Assembly (NCBI RefSeq): GCF_900111125.1
Contig: NZ_FOGE01000015.1
Location: 1-64,000 of the forward strand
Source of the DNA: Sphingobium sp. YR768
Lineage (GTDB): Bacteria > Pseudomonadota > Alphaproteobacteria > Sphingomonadales > Sphingomonadaceae
Reading direction: 5' to 3'
DNA: 64,000 nt
The number at the start of each line of letters is the position of its first letter. Within the stretch, counting starts at the first letter, position 1. Under the pieces are notes generated by a model. The model was not told the DNA's origin, searched no databases, and saw nothing but the letters and a program-made list of their open reading frames with translations. Of this stretch, positions 52,192 through 63,188 are shown piece after piece. A program made the translations under genes and the position numbers.

Positions 52192-54288
52192 TCACCCCGG
52201 CGTCTGCTTCCCCAGATACCGGCTCAGCACCGCGCTGGTCCCCCGGAACTTCGCCCGCTCCGGGTTCATCGCCTCATAGACGACGGCATTTTCCAGCACC
52301 CGCTGCACATAGTTGCGCGTCTCGAAAATCGGAATCTGCTCGATCCACCGCAGCATGTCCGCGCCGGGCAGGCGGGGGTCGCCATTGGCGCGCACCCATT
52401 TGTTCACATTGCCGGGGCCTGCATTATAGGCCGCCACGGCCAATGGGTAACTCCCGCCATAATAGTCCAGCATCCGCTGGAAATAGGCCGATCCCAGCAT
52501 GATATTATAGCCCGGCTCGTTCAGCGATCCGGGGTTGTAGCCCATGCCCAACTTCCCCGCCTGCTCGCGCGCGGTGCCGGGCATCAGCTGCATCAGGCCC
52601 CGAGCGCCCGCATGCGACACGATCTGCTTGTCGAACTGGCTTTCCTGCCGGGCGATGGCATGGACCATGGTCCAGTTATATTGCGCTTCGGATGGCACCG
52701 GCACGCGCGGGAAGGCGCTCTGGCCATAGCCGGTCAGCCCGCTCGACACCGCGCGGCGCCCCACCATCACGCCCATGTCGGGGCGGCCGATCTTCTGCGC
52801 CAGTTCGGCCGCCAGATAATGGTCGGTATCGCTATCGGCATTGTTGGCGATGGCGCGGGCGAATTTGCTCTGATCTTCCCAATAGCCCATCTGCCCCAGC
52901 GCCGCGACCGCGCGCACGACCGACCGGCTATCGAAAGCGGCGCGCTCGGCGGCGGAGATCGGCACCGGCCGCTCTACCGTGGCGGGGGCGGGGATCGGCC
53001 GGCTCAGCCGCTCCAGCGCCAGCTGCCCGTAAAACTGGTCGGGATAGACGCCCGCCTGACTGAAATAGCTGTTCGCGCCGGCCGCATCCCCGGCATGAAG
53101 CGCGGCACGACCGGCCCAATAATAGCCCTTCGACCGGGTCTGGGGCGATTTGGCCGCGTCGGCATAACGGCGGAACATCGTCACCGCGTCGGTCGGGCGA
53201 TTGAGATTATAGAAGGCGGTGCTGCCCGCCAGCCAGGCCAGACTGGTATAATCGTCACGCACGCCGATCGGCTGGTCGCTCATCGCGATGCCGGGTGCGA
53301 CCGCATCGTCGATCTTGCTGGCGATGCCATAGGCGAAGCTCCACTGGCTGTCACTCGCGGCGGCCCGCGCCTGATTCAGCAGCACTTCATAGAATTTCTC
53401 GGCATTGCTCGGCCGATATGTCACGGCGTTGCGGTTCGCCAGATATTGCCGCGCCGCGACCCAATTGCCGCTGTCGCGCAGCCACACCGCCTTGTCGGCG
53501 ACGAAACCGGCATCGCTCGCGCCGGTCGATTCGGCCGCCTGCATCAGCATCGCCGCATCGGGCGACTTGCGGCGGAAGGCGATCCGCGCCTCGAACGCGG
53601 CCCGCCGCGCCGGGCTGACATAGGCGATCATCCGCATGGCGCCGGTCGTGTCATTGGCCCACAGCAGCGCATCGGCGCGCAGATCATGATCGGCCGGCGT
53701 CAGGCTCGATCCGAACAGCGACAGCAATCGCGCCTCGTCCGCGGGGGAGAGCGATTCGCCGATCCAGGCATTGCGCGCGGCGACCTGCGCCTCGCCCATG
53801 CGGCCCATCTGCATCAGCGCCACGGCGTTGCGGGCATGGCCGGTCGCCGTGCGCGCCGGAAAGCGGGCGAAGAAGGTCGCGACCTGCACCGGATCGAAAC
53901 TGTCGGGGTTGATGCCCGTTTCGGCCAGCCGCCGCATCCGGTCCTCGCCCGGCCAGCCGGGATTGGCGATCATGAAGCTGGCATAGGTGGAAAAGCCCAG
54001 CCCGTCGCTCGATTGCAGCGCGCGCCACTGGCTGATCGTCCCGGCGATGCTACCATCCTGCGCCACGCCGATCCGGCTCTGCACCTGTTGCCAGGGGCTG
54101 GGATGCGCGTCCTGCGAGGGAAGCTGCTGCACCACCGGTCCCTGCGCCGGATATTCGGGCGGCAATGGCTGCACGACTTCGGTCTGCGCGCCTGCACCGG
54201 CGGTCATGAGCAAGAGGGCAATAATCGGCATGCGGATGATGTAACTTTCGACATGGGTTGAGGCGCGCATGCTGGACATTATCCCCAT
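52192..54288 (-). CDS. slt: Slt70-like lytic transglycosylase
   Basis: 698 residues. Signal peptide within residues 1-36, a long superhelical U-domain (about 60-530) and the catalytic SLT domain (about 540-660) with Glu in IARQESQFDKQIVSHAGARG and the AYNAGPGNVNKW motif. Cleaves peptidoglycan to 1,6-anhydro products, the kind of signal AmpR-type regulators sense. Start ATG at 54288 has AAGGA upstream. Confidence 0.88.
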   Translation of the reverse strand: MGIMSSMRASTHVESYIIRMPIIALLLMTAGAGAQTEVVQPLPPEYPAQGPVVQQLPSQDAHPSPWQQVQSRIGVAQDGSIAGTISQWRALQSSDGLGFSTYASFMIANPGWPGEDRMRRLAETGINPDSFDPVQVATFFARFPARTATGHARNAVALMQMGRMGEAQVAARNAWIGESLSPADEARLLSLFGSSLTPADHDLRADALLWANDTTGAMRMIAYVSPARRAAFEARIAFRRKSPDAAMLMQAAESTGASDAGFVADKAVWLRDSGNWVAARQYLANRNAVTYRPSNAEKFYEVLLNQARAAASDSQWSFAYGIASKIDDAVAPGIAMSDQPIGVRDDYTSLAWLAGSTAFYNLNRPTDAVTMFRRYADAAKSPQTRSKGYYWAGRAALHAGDAAGANSYFSQAGVYPDQFYGQLALERLSRPIPAPATVERPVPISAAERAAFDSRSVVRAVAALGQMGYWEDQSKFARAIANNADSDTDHYLAAELAQKIGRPDMGVMVGRRAVSSGLTGYGQSAFPRVPVPSEAQYNWTMVHAIARQESQFDKQIVSHAGARGLMQLMPGTAREQAGKLGMGYNPGSLNEPGYNIMLGSAYFQRMLDYYGGSYPLAVAAYNAGPGNVNKWVRANGDPRLPGADMLRWIEQIPIFETRNYVQRVLENAVVYEAMNPERAKFRGTSAVLSRYLGKQTPG

Positions 54289-54375
54289 TGCATCCTTATC
54301 AGGCCCTGAATGACGCGCTATAGCGCCCCGCTGATTTGATCATGCCCCGGCCGCCCGGAGATTTGAAGGAGTTTA

Positions 54376-55257
54376 ATGATGTTTTCGGGCTCGATTCCGG
54401 CTCTGATCACCCCATTTCGCGATGACCGGATCGATGAAGCGGCGTTTCGCGCCTTTGTCGACTGGCAGATTGCCGAAGGATCGAGCGCGCTCGTCCCCTG
54501 CGGCACCACCGGCGAAAGCGCCACCATGACGGTGGAGGAGCATAACCGGGTCATCGCCATCTGCGTCGATCAGGCCGCCGGGCGCGTGCCGGTGATCGCC
54601 GGTTGCGGGTCCAACGATACGCGAATCGCGCTGGAACATATGTATGCGGCGCAGGCCGCCGGGGCGGACGCCGCGCTGGTGGTTGCGCCTTATTATAACA
54701 AGCCGAATCAGGACGGCGTCTACCAGCATTTCGCCTATCTCGCCGAACGCTGCGACCTGCCGATCGTGCTCTATAACGTCCCGGGCCGCACCATCACCGA
54801 TATCGGCGTGCCGGTGCTGTATCGTCTGGCGGAAGATTATCAGTCGATCGTGGGAATCAAGGACGCCACCGGGAATCTGGGGCGTGTCACCGCGCAGCGT
54901 CTGGCCTGCGGTCCGGACTTTTGCCAGCTTTCGGGCAATGACGAAACGGCGCTGGGCTTCAACGCGATGGGCGGCAGCGGGTGCATCAGCGTCACCGCCA
55001 ATGTCGCGCCGCGCCTCTGCGCCGATTTTCAGGCGGCGATGGCCGCGCATGACTGGGATGGCGCCTTGGCGCTTCAGGATCGTCTTTATCCCCTGCATGA
55101 CGCGCTGTTCAGCGATTCTTCACCGGGTCCGGTCAAATATGCGCTTTCGCGGGTTCGCCCCGACATGCCCGGCGCGGTCCGTCTGCCGATCACCTGGCCG
55201 TCGGAATCGAGCCGCGCCGCGGTCGACCGCGCGCTGGAGATTGCGGGATTGGTTTAA
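54376..55257 (+). CDS. dapA: 4-hydroxy-tetrahydrodipicolinate synthase
   Basis: 293-residue TIM barrel. Schiff-base Lys162 in GIKDATG, GTTGESAT loop and Tyr in LYNVPGRT are present. First committed step of lysine and meso-diaminopimelate synthesis. GAAGGAG upstream of two successive ATGs. Confidence 0.94.
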   Translation: MMFSGSIPALITPFRDDRIDEAAFRAFVDWQIAEGSSALVPCGTTGESATMTVEEHNRVIAICVDQAAGRVPVIAGCGSNDTRIALEHMYAAQAAGADAALVVAPYYNKPNQDGVYQHFAYLAERCDLPIVLYNVPGRTITDIGVPVLYRLAEDYQSIVGIKDATGNLGRVTAQRLACGPDFCQLSGNDETALGFNAMGGSGCISVTANVAPRLCADFQAAMAAHDWDGALALQDRLYPLHDALFSDSSPGPVKYALSRVRPDMPGAVRLPITWPSESSRAAVDRALEIAGLV

Positions 55258-55372
55258 GGCGCAGCCGACACCATATCCTGACGGGTCCGGGCACTGGCAC
55301 GGAATAAAGGAGAGGCGGGCCGCGTATAATGAGCGACCGCGTTCGACACGAATGGAAGACTAGAAAAGACCG

Positions 55373-55855
55373 ATGGCCCGTCCCCGCCCTGCCACTTTCG
55401 ACAAGAAGAAGATCGTCGCCGAAAACCGGCGCGCGCGTTTCGATTATTTCATCGAGGACGTGTTCGAGGCCGGCATCGCCCTGCAAGGGACCGAGGTGAA
55501 GGCGCTGCGTGGCGGTGAGGGCAATATCGCCGAAAGCTATGCCGAGGTGAAGGGCAATCAGGTGTGGCTGGTTAACAGCAACATCCCCGAATATAGTCAT
55601 GGCAACCGCGAAAATCACACGCCCAAGCGCCCGCGCAAGCTGTTGTTGCATGAGCGAGAGATCCAGAAGATGCACGGCGCGGTCGAGCGCAAGGGCATGA
55701 CGCTGGTGCCGCTGATGGTCTATTTCAACAGTCAGGGCCGGGCCAAGGTCGAACTGGCGCTGGCCAAGGGCAAGCAGAATCACGACAAGCGCGACAGCAT
55801 CAAGGAACGCGACTGGAAGAGGGATCAGCAGCGCATCATGCGGGACAAGGGCTGA
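55373..55855 (+). CDS. smpB: SsrA-binding protein SmpB
   Basis: 160 residues. Oligonucleotide-binding barrel with [19 protein letters not shown] and [13 protein letters not shown]; basic C-terminal tail [18 protein letters not shown]. Works with tmRNA in trans-translation. No ssrA gene seen in the window. sspB, encoding a ClpXP adaptor for tagged proteins, is also in the window. Confidence 0.95.
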   Translation: MARPRPATFDKKKIVAENRRARFDYFIEDVFEAGIALQGTEVKALRGGEGNIAESYAEVKGNQVWLVNSNIPEYSHGNRENHTPKRPRKLLLHEREIQKMHGAVERKGMTLVPLMVYFNSQGRAKVELALAKGKQNHDKRDSIKERDWKRDQQRIMRDKG

Positions 55856-55859
55856 TCCG

Positions 55860-56465
55860 ATGAGCAACCGGCAACAGGGTCGTCTGGCCCGCTGGTGGCA
55901 CGCCAATGCCCCGACCCGCGAATCGCTGGAAAAGAGCAAGGTGCTGGCCCCGGTCGCGCACCGGGTGCTGGAACCCTCGCTCTGGCGCTTCACCCGCCGG
56001 TCGGTGCCGCGCGGTGTGGCGCTGGGCCTGTTCGTCGGCATCTTCTTCCTGATCCCCGGCGTGCAGATTGCCGGGGCGGCGCTCTTCGCTTTGCCGTTCC
56101 GCGCCAATATCCCGGTCGCCGCGGCGATGACCTTCCTCTCCAACCCCGCCACCACGCCGCTGATCCTGATGGCGTCGGTGTGGCTGGGCAATTGGATATT
56201 GGGTCGCAGCGCGGACGCCACCGGCTTCATGGCGCTGGTCGATGGCCATGCCACGGTCCGCGAATGGACCACCTGGCTGCTGTCCGAAGCGGCCCCTGCC
56301 ATGCTGCTCGGCCTGTTCCTCATTTCGCTTGCCAGCGCCGTGATCGGCTATTTCCTGTCGGACTGGTTCTGGCGCCATCGCATGGGCCGCAAATGGCAGG
56401 CGCGCAAATTGAGGATTGGCAAGGTCCACCAAAGCAGCGCATTGGAGGAAACCGCCCGCGTCTGA
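55860..56465 (+). CDS. DUF2062 domain membrane protein
   Basis: 201 residues, three to four hydrophobic helices. SVPRGVALGLFVGIFFLIPG and FLSNPATTPLILMA are DUF2062 landmarks. Function unknown. Starts 4 nt after smpB, so co-transcribed with it. Confidence 0.87.
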   Translation: MSNRQQGRLARWWHANAPTRESLEKSKVLAPVAHRVLEPSLWRFTRRSVPRGVALGLFVGIFFLIPGVQIAGAALFALPFRANIPVAAAMTFLSNPATTPLILMASVWLGNWILGRSADATGFMALVDGHATVREWTTWLLSEAAPAMLLGLFLISLASAVIGYFLSDWFWRHRMGRKWQARKLRIGKVHQSSALEETARV

Positions 56466-56495
56466 CGCTGGCTGTTCGACTTGCGCATCAGGGGT

Positions 56496-58913
56496 ATGGG
56501 TTTGAAAAGAGGTGAAGAGGCCTGGCTGATCCAGCCGCGCTCGCGCATTGCGTTGCCGCTGCTGGTTCTCGCCGCTTTGGCCTCCGCCGCTCTGGTCCTC
56601 TATGCGGTGGGCAGCTGGGCGCTGGCCGCCGGCTTTGGCGCGACCATCCTGACCGCCGCCGCGCTGCTCACCTGGTATCAGCATCTCTACCCGCCGCAGA
56701 TTTCCGACCGGGAAGCCACGCCCGACTGGACCGTCGCCCGTGCCGCCGCCGATGCGTCCAGCATGGCGATCGCCGTCACCGACCGCACCGGCCGTCTGGT
56801 CTGCGCCAGCGACCTGTTCGGCGAATGGTTCCCCGGCTATCCCACGCCGCCTGCCGTCACGGCGGACGAAGCGCTGGCCGCCAGCCTCTCCACCGCCGCC
56901 CGCGCCGCCTGGCGCGATGGCGAGGCGCGCTACGAAGGCATGGTGCAGGGCGGCCTGCGCCTGGACGTCGATATCACCCGCACCGGCCGGACGGAGGATT
57001 ATCTCCTCTGGCGCTTCACGCCCGTTCGCCAGCCCAGCGCGCTGGACGACGTGCATCGCTTCCTGACCGGGGAAGCCGGCCGCCAGCTTGGCGAGGCAGG
57101 CATCATGGCGGTGATGATCGGCGGGGAAGGGCGCATCCGCGCCGCCAATGGCGCCTTCCTGTTGCGCGCTGCGGGCCGTATCGACGCCAATATCACCGGC
57201 CGCGATTTCGCCGCCCATATGCGCGTGGATGACAAGGGGCGCCTGTTCCTCGCGCGCGAGGAGCAGGGCGGCCTGCCGCTGCGCCTGCTGCAAGTGCCGC
57301 TCAAGCGCGCCGCCCAGCCCAACGGGTCACAAGCGTCGGCGCAGGACGGCCCGATGCTGCTGCTGCTGATCGATGAACCGGCGGGTGGCGGCGGCACCTC
57401 CGCGCTCTCCTATATCGAAACCCTGCTCTCGCTTCTGCCCTTCGGCCTTGCCATGGCGGATCGGGACGGCCGCGTCCTCTTCGTCAACAATGCCTTTGCC
57501 CGTGTCGCTGGCCTCAAGGATGGCGAAAAGCCCAGCTATCCGGGCGACCTCGTCGTGCGGGAGGATCAGGCGGCGGTGGCCGATGCGGTGCGCCGCTTCG
57601 CCGTCGGCCCGCAAATGTCCGGCGACATCGCCGTGCGGATGCGCGACACGCCCGACGATCCGGTCGCGCTCAGCCTGGCGGGCGTGCGCGGCCTGGGCGA
57701 AGCGGCCGTACTCCTCAGCCTCAAGGACAATAGCGAGGAATCCAAGCTCAAGCGGCAGGTCGCGCAGGCGACCAAGATGCAGGCGATCGGCCAGCTCGCC
57801 GGCGGCGTCGCGCATGACTTCAACAATATCCTGACCGCCATCATCGGCCATTGCGACCTGATGCTGATGCGCCATACGCCGGGCGACAGCGACTATGACG
57901 ATATTCAGCAGGTCAAATCGAACAGCAACCGCGCCGCCGGCCTCACCCGTCAGCTTCTGGCCTTCTCCCGGCAACAGACGCTGCGCCCACAAATCCTCCA
58001 GTTGCCCGATATCGTCGCCGACGTCTCCACGCTTCTGAAGCGCCTGCTGGGCGAAAATGTGAAGCTGGACGTCACCCATGGCCGCAATCTGGGCGCCGTG
58101 CGCGCGGACCCCGGTCAGATGGAGCAGGTGATCGTCAACCTGGCGGTCAACGCCCGCGACGCCATGCCCGAAGGCGGCACCGTCAATATCCAGACCTATG
58201 CGGTGCCCGCCGTCCGCGTCCGCGAGATGCGCCAGCAGATCCTGCCCGTCGGCGATTACAGCGCGCTGCGCGTGTCCGACACGGGCCTTGGCATCCCGCC
58301 GGATATCCTCGCGAAAATCTTCGAACCCTTCTTCACCACGAAGGAACTGGGCAAGGGCACCGGCCTTGGCCTCTCCACCGTCTATGGCATCGTCAAGCAA
58401 TCGGGCGGCTATATCTTCGCCGAATCCGAACTGGGACGCGGCGCCAGCTTCGTCATCTATCTCCCCGTCTATGCCGGGGCCGACGCCGAACAGCCGGTGG
58501 AGGTGAAGCCCGCCGCGCCCCGCACCGAAACCTGGGGCACCGGCACGGTGCTGCTGGTGGAGGATGAGGATATGGTCCGCGCCGTCGCCGAACGCGCACT
58601 CACGCGACAGGGCTATAAGGTGCTGACCGCCAATGACGGCGAACAGGGGCTGGAAGTGCTGAACGGCGGCGAGCAGATCGACCTGCTCATTTCCGACGTG
58701 GTGATGCCCAATATGGACGGCCCCGCCATGGTCGCCCACGCCCGCCGCACCCATCCCGACCTGCCGGTCCTCTTCATGTCGGGCTATGCCGAGGAGCAAC
58801 TGCGCAAATCGATCGACATCGCCAATGTCGCCTTCCTTCCCAAGCCCTTCTCGGTCAACCAGCTCGCCGAAGCGGCGCGCGACGCGCTGCTGACCCGGCC
58901 GGCGGCGGAGTGA
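56496..58913 (+). CDS. cckA: CckA-type hybrid sensor histidine kinase
   Basis: 805 residues. Two transmembrane helices (about 19-37 and 41-60), PAS-like domains (about 75-170, 190-270, 300-400), phosphoacceptor His440 in [19 protein letters not shown], an ATPase domain and a C-terminal receiver with Asp734 in LISDVVMPN. The H-box region and [12 protein letters not shown] tail match Caulobacter CckA, which feeds phosphate via ChpT to CtrA and CpdR. Start ATG at 56496; a TTG 15 nt upstream is less likely. Confidence 0.9.
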   Translation: MGLKRGEEAWLIQPRSRIALPLLVLAALASAALVLYAVGSWALAAGFGATILTAAALLTWYQHLYPPQISDREATPDWTVARAAADASSMAIAVTDRTGRLVCASDLFGEWFPGYPTPPAVTADEALAASLSTAARAAWRDGEARYEGMVQGGLRLDVDITRTGRTEDYLLWRFTPVRQPSALDDVHRFLTGEAGRQLGEAGIMAVMIGGEGRIRAANGAFLLRAAGRIDANITGRDFAAHMRVDDKGRLFLAREEQGGLPLRLLQVPLKRAAQPNGSQASAQDGPMLLLLIDEPAGGGGTSALSYIETLLSLLPFGLAMADRDGRVLFVNNAFARVAGLKDGEKPSYPGDLVVREDQAAVADAVRRFAVGPQMSGDIAVRMRDTPDDPVALSLAGVRGLGEAAVLLSLKDNSEESKLKRQVAQATKMQAIGQLAGGVAHDFNNILTAIIGHCDLMLMRHTPGDSDYDDIQQVKSNSNRAAGLTRQLLAFSRQQTLRPQILQLPDIVADVSTLLKRLLGENVKLDVTHGRNLGAVRADPGQMEQVIVNLAVNARDAMPEGGTVNIQTYAVPAVRVREMRQQILPVGDYSALRVSDTGLGIPPDILAKIFEPFFTTKELGKGTGLGLSTVYGIVKQSGGYIFAESELGRGASFVIYLPVYAGADAEQPVEVKPAAPRTETWGTGTVLLVEDEDMVRAVAERALTRQGYKVLTANDGEQGLEVLNGGEQIDLLISDVVMPNMDGPAMVAHARRTHPDLPVLFMSGYAEEQLRKSIDIANVAFLPKPFSVNQLAEAARDALLTRPAAE

Positions 58914-58915
58914 TC

Positions 58916-58929
58916 TTGCGCCAGATCAA
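58916..58929. promoter_or_regulatory. candidate FNR/FixK-type box upstream of the response regulator
   Basis: TTGCGCCAGATCAA has the FNR half-site ATCAA and the alternative half-site TTGCG. It lies 70 bp before the response-regulator start and just after the cckA stop. Could be regulated by the FNR-type protein of this window. Confidence 0.35.
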
Positions 58930-58999
58930 GCGGAATGGGCTGGGCAAGGCGCGGCCAATCGTTTAGCGATTCGTTGTTACGAATAAGGGAAAACAGGGC

Positions 59000-59356
59000 A
59001 TGTCGGACGCAAAGAGCATTTTGATTGTCGAGGATGAGGCGATGATCGGCATGATGCTCGAAGATTATCTCGATGCGCTCGGCTATCGGCTGCACGCCAT
59101 TGCCGCCACGGTCGATGAAGCCTGCGATCAGGCGCGCGCGGGCGGCTTCGACGCGGCGCTGGTCGACTGCAATTTGCAGGGCGAAAAAAGCTGGCCGGTG
59201 GCCGACATATTGGCGCAGGCCGACATTCCTTTCATCTTCGCCACCGGCGGCATGGCGGACGATCTGCCATCGGATCATGCGGGGCGACCGACACTGGCCA
59301 AGCCCTTCACCATCGGCGCGGTCGAACGCGCGCTGGGCAAGGTGCTGGGCGGTTAA
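59000..59356 (+). CDS. single-domain response regulator
   Basis: 118 residues, receiver domain only. Acidic pair in LIVEDEAM, phosphoacceptor Asp in ALVDCNLQG (about 54), FATGG for the Thr/Ser position and LAKPF for the Lys. No output domain, so it probably acts by binding another protein, or as a phosphate sink. Lies after cckA. Confidence 0.88.
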   Translation: MSDAKSILIVEDEAMIGMMLEDYLDALGYRLHAIAATVDEACDQARAGGFDAALVDCNLQGEKSWPVADILAQADIPFIFATGGMADDLPSDHAGRPTLAKPFTIGAVERALGKVLGG

Positions 59357-59375
59357 ACTATCGTTCGGTCAATTT

Positions 59376-59444
59376 CGTCATTGCGAGCACAGCGAAGCAA
59401 TCCATGGTGCGCCCGTGTATTGCTTCGCTGTGCTCGCAATGAGG
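59376..59444. repeat. REP-like palindrome, copy 2
   Basis: Same 69-nt plan and same TGCGC loop as the element at 9973-10041, with arms 59376-59407 and 59413-59444 that differ from perfect complementarity at three positions. Lies 20 nt past the response-regulator stop. Confidence 0.88.
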
Positions 59445-59503
59445 GATTTCATCGGCTAGAGAGGCAGTCGAAGCTGGGAACCGCAGGCGAATAGGAAATT
59501 TCC

Positions 59504-59518
59504 GTTCCCCTCTTGTTC
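59504..59518 (+). promoter_or_regulatory. LexA (SOS) box of recA
   Basis: GTTC-CCCTCTT-GTTC is an exact match to the alphaproteobacterial LexA operator GTTC-N7-GTTC, 74 bp before the recA start. The second half also forms GTTC-N5-GAAC with 59524-59527. Confidence 0.85.
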
Positions 59519-59591
59519 TTGTGGAACAAACAGGATACATCATCGTCCAGACGCACGATATCATGCGTTTCCCTTGACAGAGGACTGGCCG

Positions 59592-60665
<1,074 letters not shown>

Positions 60666-60740
60666 GCACGGGATCGGCGCCCGGCCGGATCAGCCGGACG
60701 CCACCCATGCAGGCTCGCCCGCCTTGCGCATCACGCACCG

Positions 60741-60778
60741 AAAAGGCCCGCCGCGCTCCCCGCGTGACGGGCCTTTTA
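60741..60778 (+). terminator. rho-independent terminator of recA
   Basis: AAAAGGCCCG pairs with CGGGCCTTTT, with an inner CGCG/CGCG step, and ends in a T-run. About 75 nt after the recA stop. Confidence 0.85.
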
Positions 60779-60950
60779 CCGTTCGGGCGGAAGGGCGGTG
60801 GGGGTAGAGACTTTCCAATAGGATCAATGCATCGTAAGAAAAGAACAGTATTTGCGGGAAATATGTGAAGCTAACGGTGGCTCTTTGGGTTCGTCTGCGA
60901 AGTATTTCTGATAAATTGCCTCGATTGCGCACCGTCTCAACTTCACTAGA

Positions 60951-61235
60951 ATGATGCTCATGAAGCCAATTCTTACGGTCGATGATATCTTTGATGTTCC
61001 TGCATGGGGTGGTCTGGTCGTTGTTCCTGGACCACTTGTCGCGGAAGGACCAGTACGACCAGAAGGTCCGGTTGTCCTGAAGAGGCCAGATGGTTCGACA
61101 ATTGCCGCGATTCTACGGATGGGAGGAATCTCGCAATCTCCTCCGTCGATGAAGGAGCCACGCTGGGCTTGTTTGCTCAAAGGGGTCGACAAGGTTGATG
61201 TGCCGATAGGCACGAAGATAATGCCGACGGATTAA
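60951..61235 (+). CDS. EF-Tu domain 2-like small protein, 94 aa
   Basis: Reads like a free translation-factor beta-barrel: ILTVDDIFDVPAWGGLVVVPGPL, a VLKRPDG turn, then ACLLKGVDKVDVPIGTKI, which resembles the LLRG...D-V-x-x-G motif of EF-Tu domain 2. No GTPase domain. Three early ATGs (60951, 60954, 60960), no clear ribosome-binding site. Composition is AT-richer than recA, suggesting acquisition. Function unknown. Confidence 0.58.
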   Translation: MMLMKPILTVDDIFDVPAWGGLVVVPGPLVAEGPVRPEGPVVLKRPDGSTIAAILRMGGISQSPPSMKEPRWACLLKGVDKVDVPIGTKIMPTD

Positions 61236-61418
61236 ATAGAACTTTTGGTGCAAGAGGCATTTAGTTCAATACCGATGTCAGCCCAGCTTCAGGGGGCAAC
61301 TCTTCCTCGCTTAACCCGCATCATATGCAATCCGCTTGCTAACCCCTTGCCACCCAACGATGCTGCCCGTTGCAGGCCGACTCGGTCCTGCCTCCTCTGA
61401 CATCTGGACCCCATCGCC

Positions 61419-62198
61419 ATGCGCGTCGCGATCGAAGCGATTCTCGACTATGATTTTGCCGAGCAGACCGACGTCCTCCTCGCGGTGGAGGCGGCCGCGC
61501 TCCCCGACCAGCGGGTGATCGAACAGTCGCACATCATCAACAATGCCGGGCCGCTCACCAACAAGGTCGGCGGCAGCGGCGTCGGCCGCCGCACCTGGAC
61601 CCGCACCGGCGTCGGCCGCATGGTCAGCACCTATCGCGCCACGCTCGACGTCGAGCGCCCGAGCGTCGATATCGCCAGCCTCCACAAAAGCCCGCTCGCC
61701 AGCCTGCCCGAAGATGTGCTGCCCTTCATCTGGCCCAGCCGCTATTGCGAGGCGGACCGGTTCGTCAGCTTCGTTTGCGGCCATTTCCCCGATCTGGAAG
61801 GGGGCGCGCTGGTCCATGCGCTGGTCGAATGGGTGCACGCCAATCTCGTCTATGTTCCGGGCAGTTCCAACGTCACCACCACCGCCGCCGACACCTTCGT
61901 CGCGCAACAGGGCGTGTGCCGCGACTATGCCCATCTCACCGCCGCGCTGATCCGTTCGCGCGACATTCCCGCCCGGCTGGTGTCGGTCTATGCGCTCGAT
62001 CTCGACCCGCCGGACTTCCACGCCGTGGTCGAAGTCTGGCTCGACGGCGCCTGGCACATTGTCGACGCGACCGGCCTCGCGCCGGTCGAAACCATGGTCC
62101 GTATCGCCGTCGGCCGGGACGCCACCGACATCGCCTTCATGACCGCCTTCGGCAATGCGGTCATGAACGCTCAGTCGATCACGGTAACTCGACTATAG
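61419..62198 (+). CDS. transglutaminase-like domain protein
   Basis: 259 residues. N-terminal beta domain and a C-terminal transglutaminase core with Cys in QGVCRDYAHL, His in PDFHAVVEVW and Asp in IVDATGLA. Cytoplasmic by lack of a signal peptide. Bacterial members are probably proteases or amidases. Convergent with the SMP-30 gene; the stop codons share the palindrome CTATAG. Confidence 0.88.
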   Translation: MRVAIEAILDYDFAEQTDVLLAVEAAALPDQRVIEQSHIINNAGPLTNKVGGSGVGRRTWTRTGVGRMVSTYRATLDVERPSVDIASLHKSPLASLPEDVLPFIWPSRYCEADRFVSFVCGHFPDLEGGALVHALVEWVHANLVYVPGSSNVTTTAADTFVAQQGVCRDYAHLTAALIRSRDIPARLVSVYALDLDPPDFHAVVEVWLDGAWHIVDATGLAPVETMVRIAVGRDATDIAFMTAFGNAVMNAQSITVTRL

Positions 62199-63188
62199 AG
62201 ACTGCAAAGCGATCACCGCCAGCCGGTCGGCGGATGTCAGGAACAGCCGCCCGCCGGCCGCATCGATGGCGCAATTGGCGATCGCCTTGCCGGTGCGGAT
62301 CATCCCGAGCAACTGCCCGTCCGGCGCGCAGACATGCACGCCGCCCGGCCCGGTCGCAAACACATGCCCCCGCGCATCGACCTTGATCCCGTCGGGCAGG
62401 CCCGGCAGCCCCTGCGCCAGTTCCGCCCGCATGTCCCGGAACAGCCGCCGCTCCGTCGCCAGCCCGTCGCCATCCAGCGCATAGGTCAGCACCTCCGGCT
62501 GCCTCTCGTCCGACAGCGCCAGATAGAGGGTGCGCCCGTCCGGCGACAGGGCAACGCCATTGGGCCGCCGATGATCGCCATCCAGCAAGTTGACCGTGCC
62601 GTCGGGCGCCAAGCGGTACAGCCCGCATTGGTCCAGTTCGCGCAAGGGGGACGCATCGCCCTCCGCCAGCCCATAGGTCGGATCGGTGAAGTAGATCGCC
62701 CCGGACGCCGCGATGCACAGATCATTGGGGCTGTTGAAGCGCTTGCCCTCAAACCGGTCGGCCAGGATGCGGCGCTCCCCGCTGGCAAGGTCGATCCGCA
62801 CGATCGCCCGCGTCCCGCTGTCCGCCGCGATCAGTGCGCCGTCTGCATCGATCGCCAGCCCGTTCAGCCCGGCTTCCCGTATCCCGGTGGGAACCGGCGT
62901 CTGCAAACCCGACGGAGAAAGGAAAGGCTTCGCCCCGTCCCCCGCGCGCCAGCGATACAGGATGTTGGAGGGCGGATCGTTGAAGAACAGGCAATCCTGC
63001 CGCGCCGCCCAGACCGGCCCTTCGGCCCAGCGAAAACCGCTCGCCAGAAACTCGACGCGGGCCGATGGCGCGATGATCCGGTCCAGCCCCGGATCGATCC
63101 GCATCACGCCCGCCGCGTCCGCCGCCCGTGCAACAGCCGCGATCGGCAAACAGCCAAGCCCCGCCAGCAGCGTCCGTCGCCCGATCAT
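62193..63188 (-). CDS. SMP-30/gluconolactonase family protein, exported
   Basis: 331 residues. Tat-like signal (MIGRRTLLAGLG, 1-23), then a six-bladed propeller with EGPVW (metal Glu), NGLAIDADG, FNSPNDLC (Asn) and RRPNGVALSPDGRTLY. Hydrolyses sugar lactones. Its ATG overlaps the Gfo/Idh/MocA stop by 4 bp, so both form a sugar-acid operon. Confidence 0.88.
   Translation of the reverse strand: MIGRRTLLAGLGCLPIAAVARAADAAGVMRIDPGLDRIIAPSARVEFLASGFRWAEGPVWAARQDCLFFNDPPSNILYRWRAGDGAKPFLSPSGLQTPVPTGIREAGLNGLAIDADGALIAADSGTRAIVRIDLASGERRILADRFEGKRFNSPNDLCIAASGAIYFTDPTYGLAEGDASPLRELDQCGLYRLAPDGTVNLLDGDHRRPNGVALSPDGRTLYLALSDERQPEVLTYALDGDGLATERRLFRDMRAELAQGLPGLPDGIKVDARGHVFATGPGGVHVCAPDGQLLGMIRTGKAIANCAIDAAGGRLFLTSADRLAVIALQSL

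Noticed and set aside
59478..59507. EcfG-type stress promoter (GGAAC...CGTT) upstream of recA
   Set aside because: The spacing between the boxes is 21 nt instead of the usual 16-17; the LexA box explains the region better.
60824..60961. 45-codon minus-strand frame (MSIILVK...) between recA and the EF-Tu-like gene
   Set aside because: It looks partly protein-like but lacks a ribosome-binding site and overlaps the start of the better-supported plus-strand gene.
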